NCBI RefSeq assembly: GCF_000165425.1
Contig: NW_001799029.1
Coordinates: 1 to 64,000, forward strand
From: Paramecium tetraurelia
Lineage: Eukaryota > Ciliophora > Oligohymenophorea > Peniculida > Parameciidae
Direction of reading: 5' to 3'
DNA: 64,000 nt
Shown here piece by piece: positions 12,801 to 23,643 of this stretch (the stretch's first letter is position 1; each line of letters opens with the position of its first letter). Made by a program: the position numbers and the translations under genes. The notes beneath the pieces were generated by a model. The model had not been told where the DNA came from. It searched no databases and saw only the letters and a list, made by a program, of their open reading frames with translations.

Positions 12801-15057
12801 CTAGAAGATTGTTCAATAGTTCTTCTTACTCTATTTCATAATCTCCTTTGTAAATTTCTAATTATCTGATTTTTTCTTTATATTATGTAATAGACATCCT
12901 TTAAAATGTGCTTTTAAAATACTATCTAGGAGTTTATTCTCTTTCTTGTAATTATTTATAGATAAATTGTAATAGTTGTTTTTGAGGATCAAATTACTTT
13001 GCATTAAATTTGATTGACTTATGCATAGATTCTTCTGGATCATCAAATGCACTTTTCTTCTCTTGTTTCTATTCCTTCACTTCTAATTCTTGGAGTAACT
13101 TCCAATTAGATATTTTTAGATCTTTACCCTTTTATACCATTGCATTAATGAATTGAGGGTACTCTATTTCATCTTTCACTCCAAAGATGCTCATTAAAAA
13201 TGTGAAATCTGAGTTCTTAAGACCATCATTTGCTTATTTAAAAGCGTTAAACAATTAATTTTTGGTGATTATGCTGGCGCTTTTTGTATTACTTCTTATC
13301 AGTTATGGCAATGTCATAGAAATACTCGCTAAACCATTGACAATTTCCTATAGAATTGCTCTGACATCTTCATTTATCAATTCTTCAAAGAATACTCTTA
13401 CATTTTCAAAGGAAATAGATTTCTTGTTTGTTGGATCCAGATGCGATAGTAACTACTTTTCAATATCAGGAGAAGGATGAATTTTAAGATCATTCAAGAA
13501 CCTATGTATTTCTTCATGACTCAATTCACCTCTTGATTTTGTGTCATAATGTCTGAAGAATTAGATAAAAATATTGTGGATTTCCCTTATTCCCCTATAC
13601 ATCTTCATTTTTAAATCATTGAACCCCAACTATTATTGATTCATAGACTTTGTATCTTCACAAAATTACTCATAATATATGATATTCTTCTTCTTAGGGT
13701 CATATTTCTATTGAATAATTGGAATATCTTCAGCAGCCAAATTTATTTAGTTGTCTTTTAGTGTTTAATCGAATTTTTCAAATTGCAGATATCCTACTAA
13801 TTCTGTGTCATTCTCTTTGAATTTCTCCAATAAATTAATTTTTTGCTCTTCAAGATATTTATGCAATTCCTTCATCATTTCTGATAGTTCCTACTCCTAA
13901 TAGTCATTCAATTCTCCTAACTTGATAATCTCCTTTTAATTTTACACCCATTAAGATAAATCAATCTCATCCTTTTTTGAGTTGTCAAACTATGCCAGAA
14001 ATGCTGATTTCTCCTTTGCAGTCACTTCAATTTTCAAATCCTGTAAAGCCTCCCAAAAGAATTCAGGTTTTATTCTCCGACTAACTGGTTATAATTAATA
14101 TTTGGATAAGTATTATGTAGCTGTTTGTGATTTCAATTATTTTGCTTTTTCCTTCAGTTCTTCTAACAAGAGTTCTGGCTATGGTGTTATTAATGTTTCA
14201 TCTGCAATTATCGCATTTTAAGAAAAAAAGTCTTGAACTAGATCTTCAACTTCTGACAAAGGTGGTCGATTATTGGGGTTTTTTTCCAACATTTTCTCTA
14301 TTAAATTATTGAAGTGGTTCCCATATGCTTTTCTCACTATTTCTCTGATTTCAATCCCCTTTTAGGATTCATGAGCCTAAAAATCTCGGAACACTAATAA
14401 TTCTTCCATTTCTCTGAGTGATGCCATTTGCAAAAATACCATTCCCAATTACCATACATCTATTTTTTGGGGATCTCCTCCGAATTAATCGGCCTAAGCA
14501 GTCCCTTATGAAAATCTTTGACTTTGGTTTTTTTTTAAAGTGGCAATGGATTCAGGAGGTAAGTAATTTTCGTTATTCTCATTTGAAAATTAATTGAAAT
14601 CTGTAATCACACAGCCTCCGTCTTCGTCCTCAAATAAATTCGAAGGCTTGATTCTGCAATGAAAAAATCTCTGTGTCTCAGTTTTTTTCGATTTATGTAT
14701 TTTATCCAACCAATTGGTAAATTCATCGACGTATTTTTGCATCACATTCATGGGAATGAACTTTCCCTATCTTCTATGCAATTTAATTAAATCCCCCATC
14801 GAATGTTTAAATTTCTTATAAACGAAGCTCACACCTTGTTTATCTTCCCAATATCCTTCTGGTATATAGATGCCTGGTTTTGATAATCGAATTTTCATTT
14901 AATCGATTTCATCAATCAATTCTTTTTATGTCTTCTTTTGAGGAACGACCTGCTTGCACACCCATTACTCTAAACCCTTCTTATATAGTCCTGTTTTTCC
15001 ATTGATTGGATAAATAATTTAAAACTCTCCTTATTGAAGTTTTTTCAATTAAGACAT
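6808..15057 (-). CDS. Giant pseudokinase / multi-EF-hand protein
   Basis: A single reading frame of 2,733 residues with only two introns (7182-7204 and 6938-6962). Residues about 1-320 form a protein-kinase-like domain with recognisable C-lobe landmarks (HCRIKPSNL, ITDFN, DVWQLGMVFLQMA). The HRD aspartate is missing (HCR) and DFG is DFN, so catalysis is unlikely. The rest is a long helical chain with at least nine canonical EF-hand loops, for example YDQNGNDVLDKQEF, LDSNQDGSISISEF, FDMDKDGKINFTEF, LDANSSGHISINEF, FDRDRSGTISYQEF and IDEDKSGSIDIDEF. At about 1520-1650 a Gln-rich segment repeats units like FPGQQQQ. The C-terminus (about 2300-2733) is an unidentified globular-looking region with a Lys-rich tail. 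Likely role, by inference, is a Ca2+-responsive scaffold. Confidence 0.85.
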
Positions 15058-16086
15058 TAATATAATATATAATCTTAAATATTTGAATTTCTAGTGAAAT
15101 TCTGAACATACAGTAGGTTCCTGGACAAAATGTGGGATTAAGATTCTGTAAAAAACCATAAAACAGGATTACTGTTCTAAATGGCTACTTACAAAAAATG
15201 GGATTAACTGAATGTTCAAATATCTTATATATAAAATAAAGATAACCAAACTAATACGATCTTTGAATCTTATTAGTTAAATATATCTGAATAAACCATT
15301 TGAGAATTATTTTAATAAATAATCTGTTAACTTTTATGATACGCGAGGGAAATAATTATAAAAATATTTAAACCCTTTTCGTGTCTGAACGTTCACTTCA
15401 AAAATGCATTAGGAAATTAATTAAGTAGAGTAATTAATTGCCATTCTTTTGATTTCAAGAAGTTAACTTTTTGGTTTGGTGGAATTCGAAAATGTTGATC
15501 AGACTTAATCATTAATAGTAATAGGCGTGTCTCATTTCTTTGAGCGGGTTTCGTATTTTGCCATCGATCCATCATGGTTTCAGATTATAATCATTATAAA
15601 TATCATTTAAGATGCGCAGTATTTATTTATTGGGGTTACTGTAATTGATTATTGTATTTTTTAATATATTAAAAGATGAACCACAGGTAACATCAATCTC
15701 AACAGCAAATACACACGACAACCAAAAAATCTCATTTTTATACTCAATCGTATTGCTACCTAACATCTCTTTTAGGCACAAAAGTGACCCAAACATCTCA
15801 CATGAACGAGACAAAATGTTTTCAAATATAAAATCAATCATTCAAAAGAATGAAACTATTCTCTCAACAAGATTAGAGAGTACTCCAATAATGAGAAAAA
15901 AAAATGAAACCTCAAAAACTAGTTGCACCTGCAATATATAATGAAAAATAGATTTTATTTGAAATTCTTATATGTCAGCATCTACTGAGTCTTCAGACAT
16001 AATGAATTTCTAAACAATTATATATATAATTATAGATTAATATTTAATATTTTCTGAAAAACTGTTAATTAATTAAACATATAACC
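15058..16086. other. Intergenic region, possible small ORF only
   Basis: About 1 kb between the divergent giant EF-hand gene and the small acidic gene, so promoters for both should lie here. The segment 15645-15950 has open frames on both strands; the plus frame would give about 45 residues from its first ATG (near 15816). Neither strand looks like a known protein. The phrase cattaatagta and GC-richer patches near 15350 and 15540 stand out slightly. No RNA gene recognised. Confidence 0.4.
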
Positions 16087-16323
16087 ATGAGTCTAAGTAT
16101 TCGATTAATTAAGACCCCCAACGCTGCTTGGGAAAAACCTAAATAAATCCTAGATGAAGAGTCATTAATATAAAGATAGGCTGCCTATGACGAGAAAGTC
16201 AAAGAATAAATATTTAATTCTGAAGCCAATCCAATCGAGATTAAAGAGGATGAAGAAGAGGAAGAAGATGATGTTGAGGACATCGATGATTATGCAGATG
16301 ATCTATAAACTCATGATTTATGA
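16087..16323 (+). CDS. Small acidic protein
   Basis: Intronless 78-residue frame from ATG 16087 to TGA 16321-16323. The N-terminal half is basic to neutral (IRLIKTPNAAWEKPK). The C-terminal third is strongly acidic, with a run of Glu and Asp ending DDYADDL. Such acidic tails occur in nuclear or ribosome-associated small proteins, but I recognise no family. Codon usage and the clean stop support a real gene. It lies alone between the giant EF-hand gene and the K+ channel. Confidence 0.6.
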
Positions 16324-16910
16324 GCAATAAATATGAATCACTTTTTAATTGCCAATCTCTTAAAATTTATCCATTTTTATTGTCAAATTGAATAATTTTC
16401 TATTTTCAAATATAAAATTAATCTACTATTTAAACTACAGAGATAACTCATATATGAAGTTCATATGAACCTCATTAGTTATCAATTTAATTTATCTTAT
16501 TTTGACTTCCATGATAACCTGAAAATCTTTCATGCTTATTATTCTTTAACAGGATTCTCCAACTATAATTAGGAAGCTAATAGTTTCTTACATCATATAA
16601 TATTTGCATATGAATTTTAATTATTCATTCTGGTTTATAGAAAAGATGAATTATTAATCGGTATAGATCATTAAAATCAGATTAATGAAGGTTTTCAGAA
16701 AAATCAGAAAGAAAATCCTATCTTTGTAAGTTTATTCTACATTAGTATTAAAATAATTTTGATTTCCTCAAACTGTTTTCAAGCTTCATTTTCTTATGAT
16801 TTCATTTACATCACATTTACATTCTAAATTTTGATGTAAAATTTGAGAAATATCTAAAAATTAATTTATGTCTGAATTCTTTATTTAATGTTTGTCATAT
16901 ATTGAAATAA
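16324..16910. other. Intergenic, nothing recognised
   Basis: AT-rich spacer of about 590 bp upstream of the K+ channel gene. No frame of useful length under the TGA-only stop code, no tRNA-like structure and no tandem repeat was seen. Confidence 0.5.
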
Positions 16911-19457
16911 ATGATGAATTTGAATGAGGAATAAATCACTTTAGAGAGTGATGCTCTTGACTTAAATATTTATTCAGTAAAAAGTATATTAATAATCATA
17001 ATTATGAATGCTATTAGTTCTGCAGAGAATAATCTTTTATGGAATGGGGAGAATGTATAGGACGGTATTTGAATCAAAACATAATTAAAGAGTTTTCAAG
17101 GCCAATCGGTTTGCATTTGCAATTCTGCCAGCTTGAGGATCTATAAAAAAACACATACGATGACATAAATGCATTATCAAGTCCAACGATCAATAGGAAG
17201 GAAGTGGAGCATAAAAGTGCGTTGCGATCATCATAGGGGTCTGTATTTAGATTTTTGAAAATATTGCAAAAAAAAACACAATAATTGAAGGAGAACAGAA
17301 ATAAGCTATCCTTCTTTCAAAAGATTTATTAGGAGAAAATACTGCATTCGGAATATAGCAAACAACAATAAACTTAAAGCAAATATGTTTTTGATCCAAC
17401 AAATTTTTTAGCTTTAGTTTTTTAATTTCTTAAATGTTTAGTTATATTTTTATTACTTGTGATTATAACCTATTTTTGGAGTTTTGATGATATGAGACAT
17501 TTGGTTGACAATAATAACTATTTTTATATCGTGATAATATTGTTAATAGACATATCACTGCAATTCAATTTAGCAATAATAATTCGAGGATAAGTATTAA
17601 TTAATAATAAGAAATTAGATAATTTATGATCGAATAATCATTTTTAAAAAGTACATTTCAAGACAATTTTTTGAGGACAGTATTTTTTTGGTTTCCTTGG
17701 TATTAATTATTCACACATCTTAGTTAATTTTTGTAATAATATTTTATGTTAATGGTATTGGAATGCTCGTTAAAATCATAAGAAAACTTGAGGATACATT
17801 TGATCTGAGTGTTAAAACAACAGAACTCTTGAAATTGTGGAAATTGCTCTTTTTCATAAACCTCTTGGCTCATTTTATCGCATGTATTTGGCATTATATT
17901 GGATTGAATACAATTGATGCCAATAATAATTGGTTGGATTCGAAACAGATAAGAGATGAAACTAATTTTATAAAATACATATACTCCTTTTATTGGTCAG
18001 TTGTTACAATGGTGACAGTTGGATACGGAGATATCACTCCACAAAATTACATAGAAATGATATTATGTGTAATAATAATGTTTCTATCTTGTGGAGTGTA
18101 TGCTTATTCGTTGAATACGATAGGACAAATAATCTCAATCTTGAATCATGAATCAGACAGATTAGAGAGGAGTTTTAGAACTCTAAATAAATATTTTAGA
18201 TAGCACAACATTAAGGATGAATTGCAAAGTCGAATCAAAAACTATTTGGAGTACAAATTAAAAGAGGAAGAAAAATCGAATTAAAGTGTATAATTCCCAT
18301 AATCATCTTAGGTTTACAAAATTCTCGATTAACTGTCTAATCATCTGCGATTTAAAATCATATCTGAGATCTATTAGAGCATGCTCTAAAAATGTCCTTT
18401 ATTGTAAACTAACTTCTCAAAATCTACTCTTCAGAATTCAACTAATTTACTTGAAACCTTGAATTATGAACCGGATGACATAATAATTAATTAGTATACT
18501 GAGAACGAGAATGCTCTCTATTTTATTGATTAAGGTACTGTAGAAATATGTGAACAAAGAACTAAGACTTAATTGATGGAATTCACATCTGGGGAGTCTT
18601 TTGGGGAATATGAATTCTTCACTAATTCTTAGGCTGCCTTCACATATAAGTGCAAGAGTCACACAAGAGTGTTCAAGCTTTCACGATCCAAATTACTAGA
18701 AATCCTCAATAAGGAAGACTTTGAAATCTTTCATTAGATTAAACATTCTTTTGAATTCAACATTCCTGTGAAACATGCCTAGTGTATCATATGCCATCAA
18801 AATGATCATTTCATTCATAAATGTAAGTTATTGTACTATATTCCTGACATTTCTAAAATGGTCATCAGATAACAAAATTTCAAGCAGAGGAGGGAATTTA
18901 AGCAAAGAAGAATGCAAAGAGCAAATACCTTCTCTCTTTTAGCTGTATCTACTTCGTTTATATATTTTTAGTAAATCTAAGAAAAACAATTTGAATATTA
19001 TCAACAATATATTTAGGAATATTCCTAAAAGGAACTTTTGGATGATGAAAATGTAATAATAGGGGCTGACTCTCAAATTACTTCATTGATGTACAATACG
19101 CTAAAAGCTTCTGAGATTTAAATCCAATAAAATCAAATGGATTATGGAAAGGATATGCTCAATAAAAATAGCCCAAGGAAATTGAATTCTCTAAATGTCA
19201 AGACAAAATAATCTCTACCTGAGACAGGTCTACAAATTGAGACGCAAAACAAACTGAAGAAGTCTTCAGTCAAAATACTAGACGGGCCCTAAAATTAAAC
19301 AATGGTTTTTGATAGGATGAAGGACTATAATTAGTATTTTAGTGAAAACAATTATGAATTGCAAATCCGTAGGTACAATTAGAACTATATTGAACGAGGC
19401 TTTCTATCTTCAATTAAGAAAAGAACAGGGAGGGCGATGAGATTTATTTAACTATGA
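16911..19457 (+). CDS. Voltage-gated / CNBD-type K+ channel with zinc-knuckle motif
   Basis: Predicted 826 residues with introns 16977-17017 (41 nt, long for this genome) and about 25 nt ending near 17620. It has several hydrophobic helices, then S5 (LWKLLFFINLLAHFIACIWH), a pore with the K+ filter TVGYGD followed by ITPQN, and S6 (MILCVIIMFLSCGVYAYSLN). A C-linker and a cyclic-nucleotide-binding-like fold follow (ENALYFIDQGTVEICEQ and GESFGEYEFF). This is the EAG/CNG-like layout common in ciliates. Beyond the CNBD lies C-x2-C-x4-H-x4-C, matching a CCHC zinc knuckle, then a basic Arg/Gln-rich tail. The channel should set membrane potential in the plasma or ciliary membrane. Ligand binding by the CNBD is not certain because key residues were not checked. 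Confidence 0.88.
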
Positions 19458-19905
19458 ATTAATATATATAGTATTAAACTTTAGGAAACTCTCATTATTC
19501 TGAGCACATTTGAGAAGCTAGTGACTAGTTCTGGTTGAATTATGATGGGAACAATAAATTAAAAGGATTTAAATAATAGTGAATTTTACTAGTAATAATT
19601 ATGAATTAATACGTATTTATTGTATCCGGCAGTATTGGTTCGTAATTTGCGTCAGGGAGAGGGATAAAAATCAACGGGGATCGCTAGGAGGGGTTTTGAG
19701 AGGTGGAAGTTCTGAAGTATTGGCGTTTAAAATTTAATATTTAATTGTCGGTGGAGTGACAGAAATACTGGAAATACGATAATAAATTTGGGGCAAAGAG
19801 TATTATATGATATTAAGAATTTGGTTTATAATATTTCTCCAGTTTAATAAGGTGGATACCCCCCCAGAATTTATGAGCGGAATTTTACATAAATAAATTA
19901 AAAAA
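19458..19905. other. G-rich intergenic segment
   Basis: The interval 19615-19880 is clearly richer in G than neighbouring spacers (runs such as caggga, cgggga, aggagggg and a run of seven Cs at about 19860). The longest frame found is only 33 codons (from 19601). It lies upstream of the PP4R3 start at 19906 and may hold its promoter or a non-coding RNA; no RNA family was recognised. Confidence 0.35.
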
Positions 19906-22003
19906 ATGAATAGTTCTTCAAGAGCTAAAGTGTTTGTACATAGTGACCAGAAATGGGAGGACATTTGCGTAGGGTATGTTTAAATTGTGCATACAGATGG
20001 TGCTACTTATATCAGAGGGATAACGGAAAAATAATAGAAGTAATGTAACAATATAGTGACACATTAACATTTGAATGTGAACAAGGAGGATTGGTGCATA
20101 AATCTGAAGGTGAATCCAGAAATCATCTATGAGCAGCAGGGCGATAATATAATCTCTTGGGAGGAAACCGAGTTGAAGTTGTAAATAGCAATCAGTTTTA
20201 TCGACAACAAGTATTCATAGGAGTTTTGGAATTAATTGTAAAATAGTAGAAGACATTTCCGATACGATGATCCAGAATCAACGTATCCTATAATACCATC
20301 TCAATAGAATTTGGAGGCAGTCTAACTATGGATCAGTGATAATCCTGAACTCATAATATAGAAACTCACCACTGATCCCAACAACACTTTTCTGGAGGCC
20401 TTAGCAAAGATATTCTAAGACTCCGAGACACAACAACATTTGCATACTCTGGAACAACTGCATTATGTAATTCGGAATTTAAGTATTTATATTGATGTTA
20501 TCACCTTAGTATATTTAAAAAACGAGAACGTCCTAAAGAAGTTGCTGAGCGACAAATTTTACATGACATTATTTGGGATCATGGAATGTATAACATCATA
20601 TCTATAAATTAGACCATTCCGAGAACAAGGGGCCACAAAGAGTCTCATACAGAAATTTTCTGAGTGAGGAATTGAAATTCCACCAAATAACTGATTTGGA
20701 TCATGAAATAATGGAGAAAATTCACTTTAACTATCGATTGTCCTACTTGAAAGAGAGTGTCATGGCTTATTATCTCTATCTAGAGGATCCCATCTACAAC
20801 CAATTCAACTTTTACATCAATTCGAACAACCAGTCGATATTGGAGAGTTTGTTGTTGAATCACTAGTCTTAATTCGAGCAATATCTGCTTGGTTTTCTGG
20901 ATAATTTGGAGTTGAATTGCAAGTTTATTAATGAGTTCTTCTTGTCCTTTAAATAGTTTCTCCAAATTCAGTCATTGAATGAAGCATTTGTGGCTTGCAT
21001 CGGCAAAACCGACTTATTAAGGGCCTTATTTTCAAAGACTGTGGAAGTGCAACAACAACAATTGTGTTTTACAACATTGTAATTGACAATAATGATTGGA
21101 AATTCAAATTCGCAATACTTCTAAGACTTTTTGAAATAAAATCAGTAACTCTTTTGGAAGAGCATGGAAACCTTGCTTTTCAGTAACATGACTACTCTTC
21201 ACAGTATGATTATAGATATAATCCAGTACATATGCTAAAATTAAGCAATACTCGGGTAAGGGATAGATTGGTTGATGAAATGTTTTGATCAGAAATTGAA
21301 TGCATCAGCAGCTGCTTCATTATAGGAGATTGTCTAACTCATTTGTTAGCAATAAAAGACCTTTTCGAAAGATTTGGCAGTGCTTTCAATTCATATCCTA
21401 AACATTTTGAAACAGTAACAAAAACTAGCCATTAAGGATAAATTCATGTTAATGCCAGCCTTGAAGCATTTTAAATATTTGTGCACATCTAGTTGTTCAT
21501 AAATCGTCAAGCCTTTTTGCGAGTCCTTCATTCAAATAACAGCAAGCGGAAAGATACACGGAATTTTGGAAGGCCAAATCAGAGACATTATCAAGTACAT
21601 CAAGAATAATGCCACGCTTAGTCATTACATTGTATGATTGTTATTTATGATTTAGGTTATTGAAGTGAAGAATCTGAATCTGTAGGATCACCCTCTGTAT
21701 CAAAAGTTGGTCCAGCAATATTCGTATGTGCAAATAGAGGATGGGTCGAAATCAAGGATGCAAATGGAGGATTTAAAGTACTACGAGAATGACGATTCGG
21801 AGGAATAGGCTCCTCAACAATAGACTGTTCAGGTGATCAGAGAGGTTTACCGATTGGATTTCAGTAAGATTGTGAGACAAAGAAATGAGGATGAGGAGGA
21901 TGAAGATGAAGTGAAGGTGAGAGAAACAAAACCAAAGGGAATAGTGTTTGGGGATAATTGTTTTAAAAGAATAAAAACGGATGATGATGATGATGAGAAT
22001 TGA
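19906..22003 (+). CDS. Protein phosphatase 4 regulatory subunit 3 (SMEK/PP4R3)
   Basis: Predicted 682 residues; introns 20588-20612 and 21632-21655. The N-terminus (about 1-110) matches the RanBD/PH-like domain of the family (RAKVFVHSDQKWEDICVGYV). It is followed by the helical SMK-1 domain (about 135-340) with the tell-tale segment ending SYRNFLSEELKFHQ and the downstream ILEDP-like stretch YLYLEDPIYNQFNFYI. The C-terminus is acidic (EDEEDEDE, and DDDDDEN at the end), as in yeast Psy2 and animal SMEK. In other organisms it targets the PP4 catalytic subunit to substrates in DNA-damage and differentiation pathways. The first intron is needed to keep the SMK motif in frame, which supports the model. 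Confidence 0.9.
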
Positions 22004-22048
22004 TTTTATCTTATTACTCAATATAATAACCCCAATATTTATGTATAT

Positions 22049-22471
22049 TCATGTTTTGATTTTTGAGAGTATGTAATTTTTGAGTCCTGCCTATCCTCCG
22101 GGTAAGAGTGCAGCCATTAAATATAGAAGTGCTAAAATCTATACAATCATTATTCCTAGGGTTGTCAAATATCCAATCTTAAACACTCCTGTGTATAGGC
22201 CACTTAGTAGAGCTATGAAGTATATAACAGTTCCAGCCTGACTAAAGATGGTCTTGTATTCAGTAACTTAGATGATGGCTATTAAAATGAGCAATGATCC
22301 CAATGAGAACAATAGCACAAACGGATAGGGGTTGACCAGCAAAAAGCCTGAAAAAGGAAAGGAAACTATCAGCAGAATGAGGCCAGTCACGAAGAATAAT
22401 AGGAATCGACCCCAAGTATAAATTTTCTCTTGGATCTTGAACCCACTTTCCTCATCTTGATAATTGTTCAT
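22049..22471 (-). CDS. SFT2-like vesicle transport membrane protein
   Basis: Intronless, 140 residues, with four hydrophobic segments: RFLLFFVTGLILLIVSFPF, YPFVLLFSLGSLLILIAII, a segment around AGTVIYFIALLSG and one around TLGIMIVQILALLYLMAAL, then the short loop LLPGGQAGLK. This is the size and topology of the SFT2/Got1 family, which acts in fusion of endosome-derived vesicles with the Golgi. The first three bases of its ATG lie inside the last codons of the upstream phosphodiesterase gene (ATGA overlap at 22468-22471), so there is no spacer between the two coding regions. Confidence 0.85.
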
Positions 22472-23577
22472 TAATATTAATATAATTAGACATACTAAAT
22501 TGCTACATCTGAAAACTCTGTGATGAGTCCGTGGATATTCAGCTTGACTGCTTGATAGTAAATGTCTTTGGCAATGGTTGCATTGAACATCTTTTGAGTT
22601 CCACTAGCATCATCTTGGAAAGTCCAAGCATAAACCATCATTTAATTGTCTTTGATGAGTTGAACTTCTGGTTGAATTTTTTAGGTCTTTTGATTCCAAA
22701 TCGATGCTAAATCAGCTCCAATGATGTTGGCATACTTTGTAGCTTCAGCATAGAAGGTATATGGTTGATTCTGTAATCCGGTCATCAAAAACACTCTTGG
22801 AAGATCTGTCAATTCTCGAGTCTCCTTTACAGCATTCATGTCGAAACTCATAATGACAATGGGAACAACATTCTTGCAATCTTTAATGGTCCCAATACCG
22901 AATTTTGATAATTCACTGATTACATATTAAACGATTGATACTCCTGCATATTCTAAATGATACTACGTCATATTACAACATTTATACTTCGTAATCTTTT
23001 ATCTCTAAGAGTATTCCTACTGGCTTTTTATTAGGGTTTCTTTCATTAGCAGTACGAATGTTGAAATCTTTGACCTATTGCAAGACCTCCCATAAGGTTG
23101 GATATGTGAAAAGACCATCAAACATTTTAGGTCTTGTGGAACCCCTGACTTAATTGATTCCTACTCGCTTGAGTTCAGCGAGAGAGAAATCAATCAGCCA
23201 CCAATCGTCTCTAACCATTCCATTTATTGTCCTTTTTCTTTGTCTTGATGCAAATTCTGGGAATGTTTTAATATTGGAAACAGTATTCATAAATGTATCA
23301 TGTGCCACTATTACTATAAGATGGATATATATGTTAATGTATACACTGCAATTCCTTATTGAGTACAACATCCAATTCAATGAAGTCAGTTCCTTGGAAC
23401 ATAGCACCTTCAAATGATTAGGCCGTATTCTCTATCAAATATGAGGTTGGTGATACCTGGGAAGATGGAGCAAAGTCCTCGATGAGCAGCAATTTTGGGT
23501 CGATCAGATTATGAAATGTAATCGGCTGGACTGATACTTGAGAAGACAATTGGGATCAAAAATAATAGGTAATGCAT
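22468..23577 (-). CDS. Secreted glycerophosphodiester phosphodiesterase
   Basis: Predicted 342 residues; introns 23432-23456, 23314-23344 and 22963-22987. An N-terminal signal peptide (MHYLLFLIPIVFSSIS) is followed by the GDPD signature: AAHRG, then ENTAQSFEGA, then GTDFIELDVVLNKE and IVAHD, which supply the catalytic His, Glu, Asp and His. Later segments (PVGILLEIKD, GADLAS) fit the TIM-barrel. The family hydrolyses glycerophosphodiesters to glycerol-3-phosphate and an alcohol; the signal peptide suggests secretion or a digestive vacuole. Two of the three introns are required to rebuild the active-site segments. The stop codon overlaps the start of the SFT2-like gene. Confidence 0.9.
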
Positions 23578-23643
23578 GAATAAATTATATTAATGAAAGT
23601 ATAACTAAATTCATAACCACGATTAAATAAGAGATTATAGGTT

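Noticed and set aside
15623-15950. Overlapping open frames on both strands
   Set aside because: Neither has a good start or recognisable protein features; reported only as uncertain spacer content.
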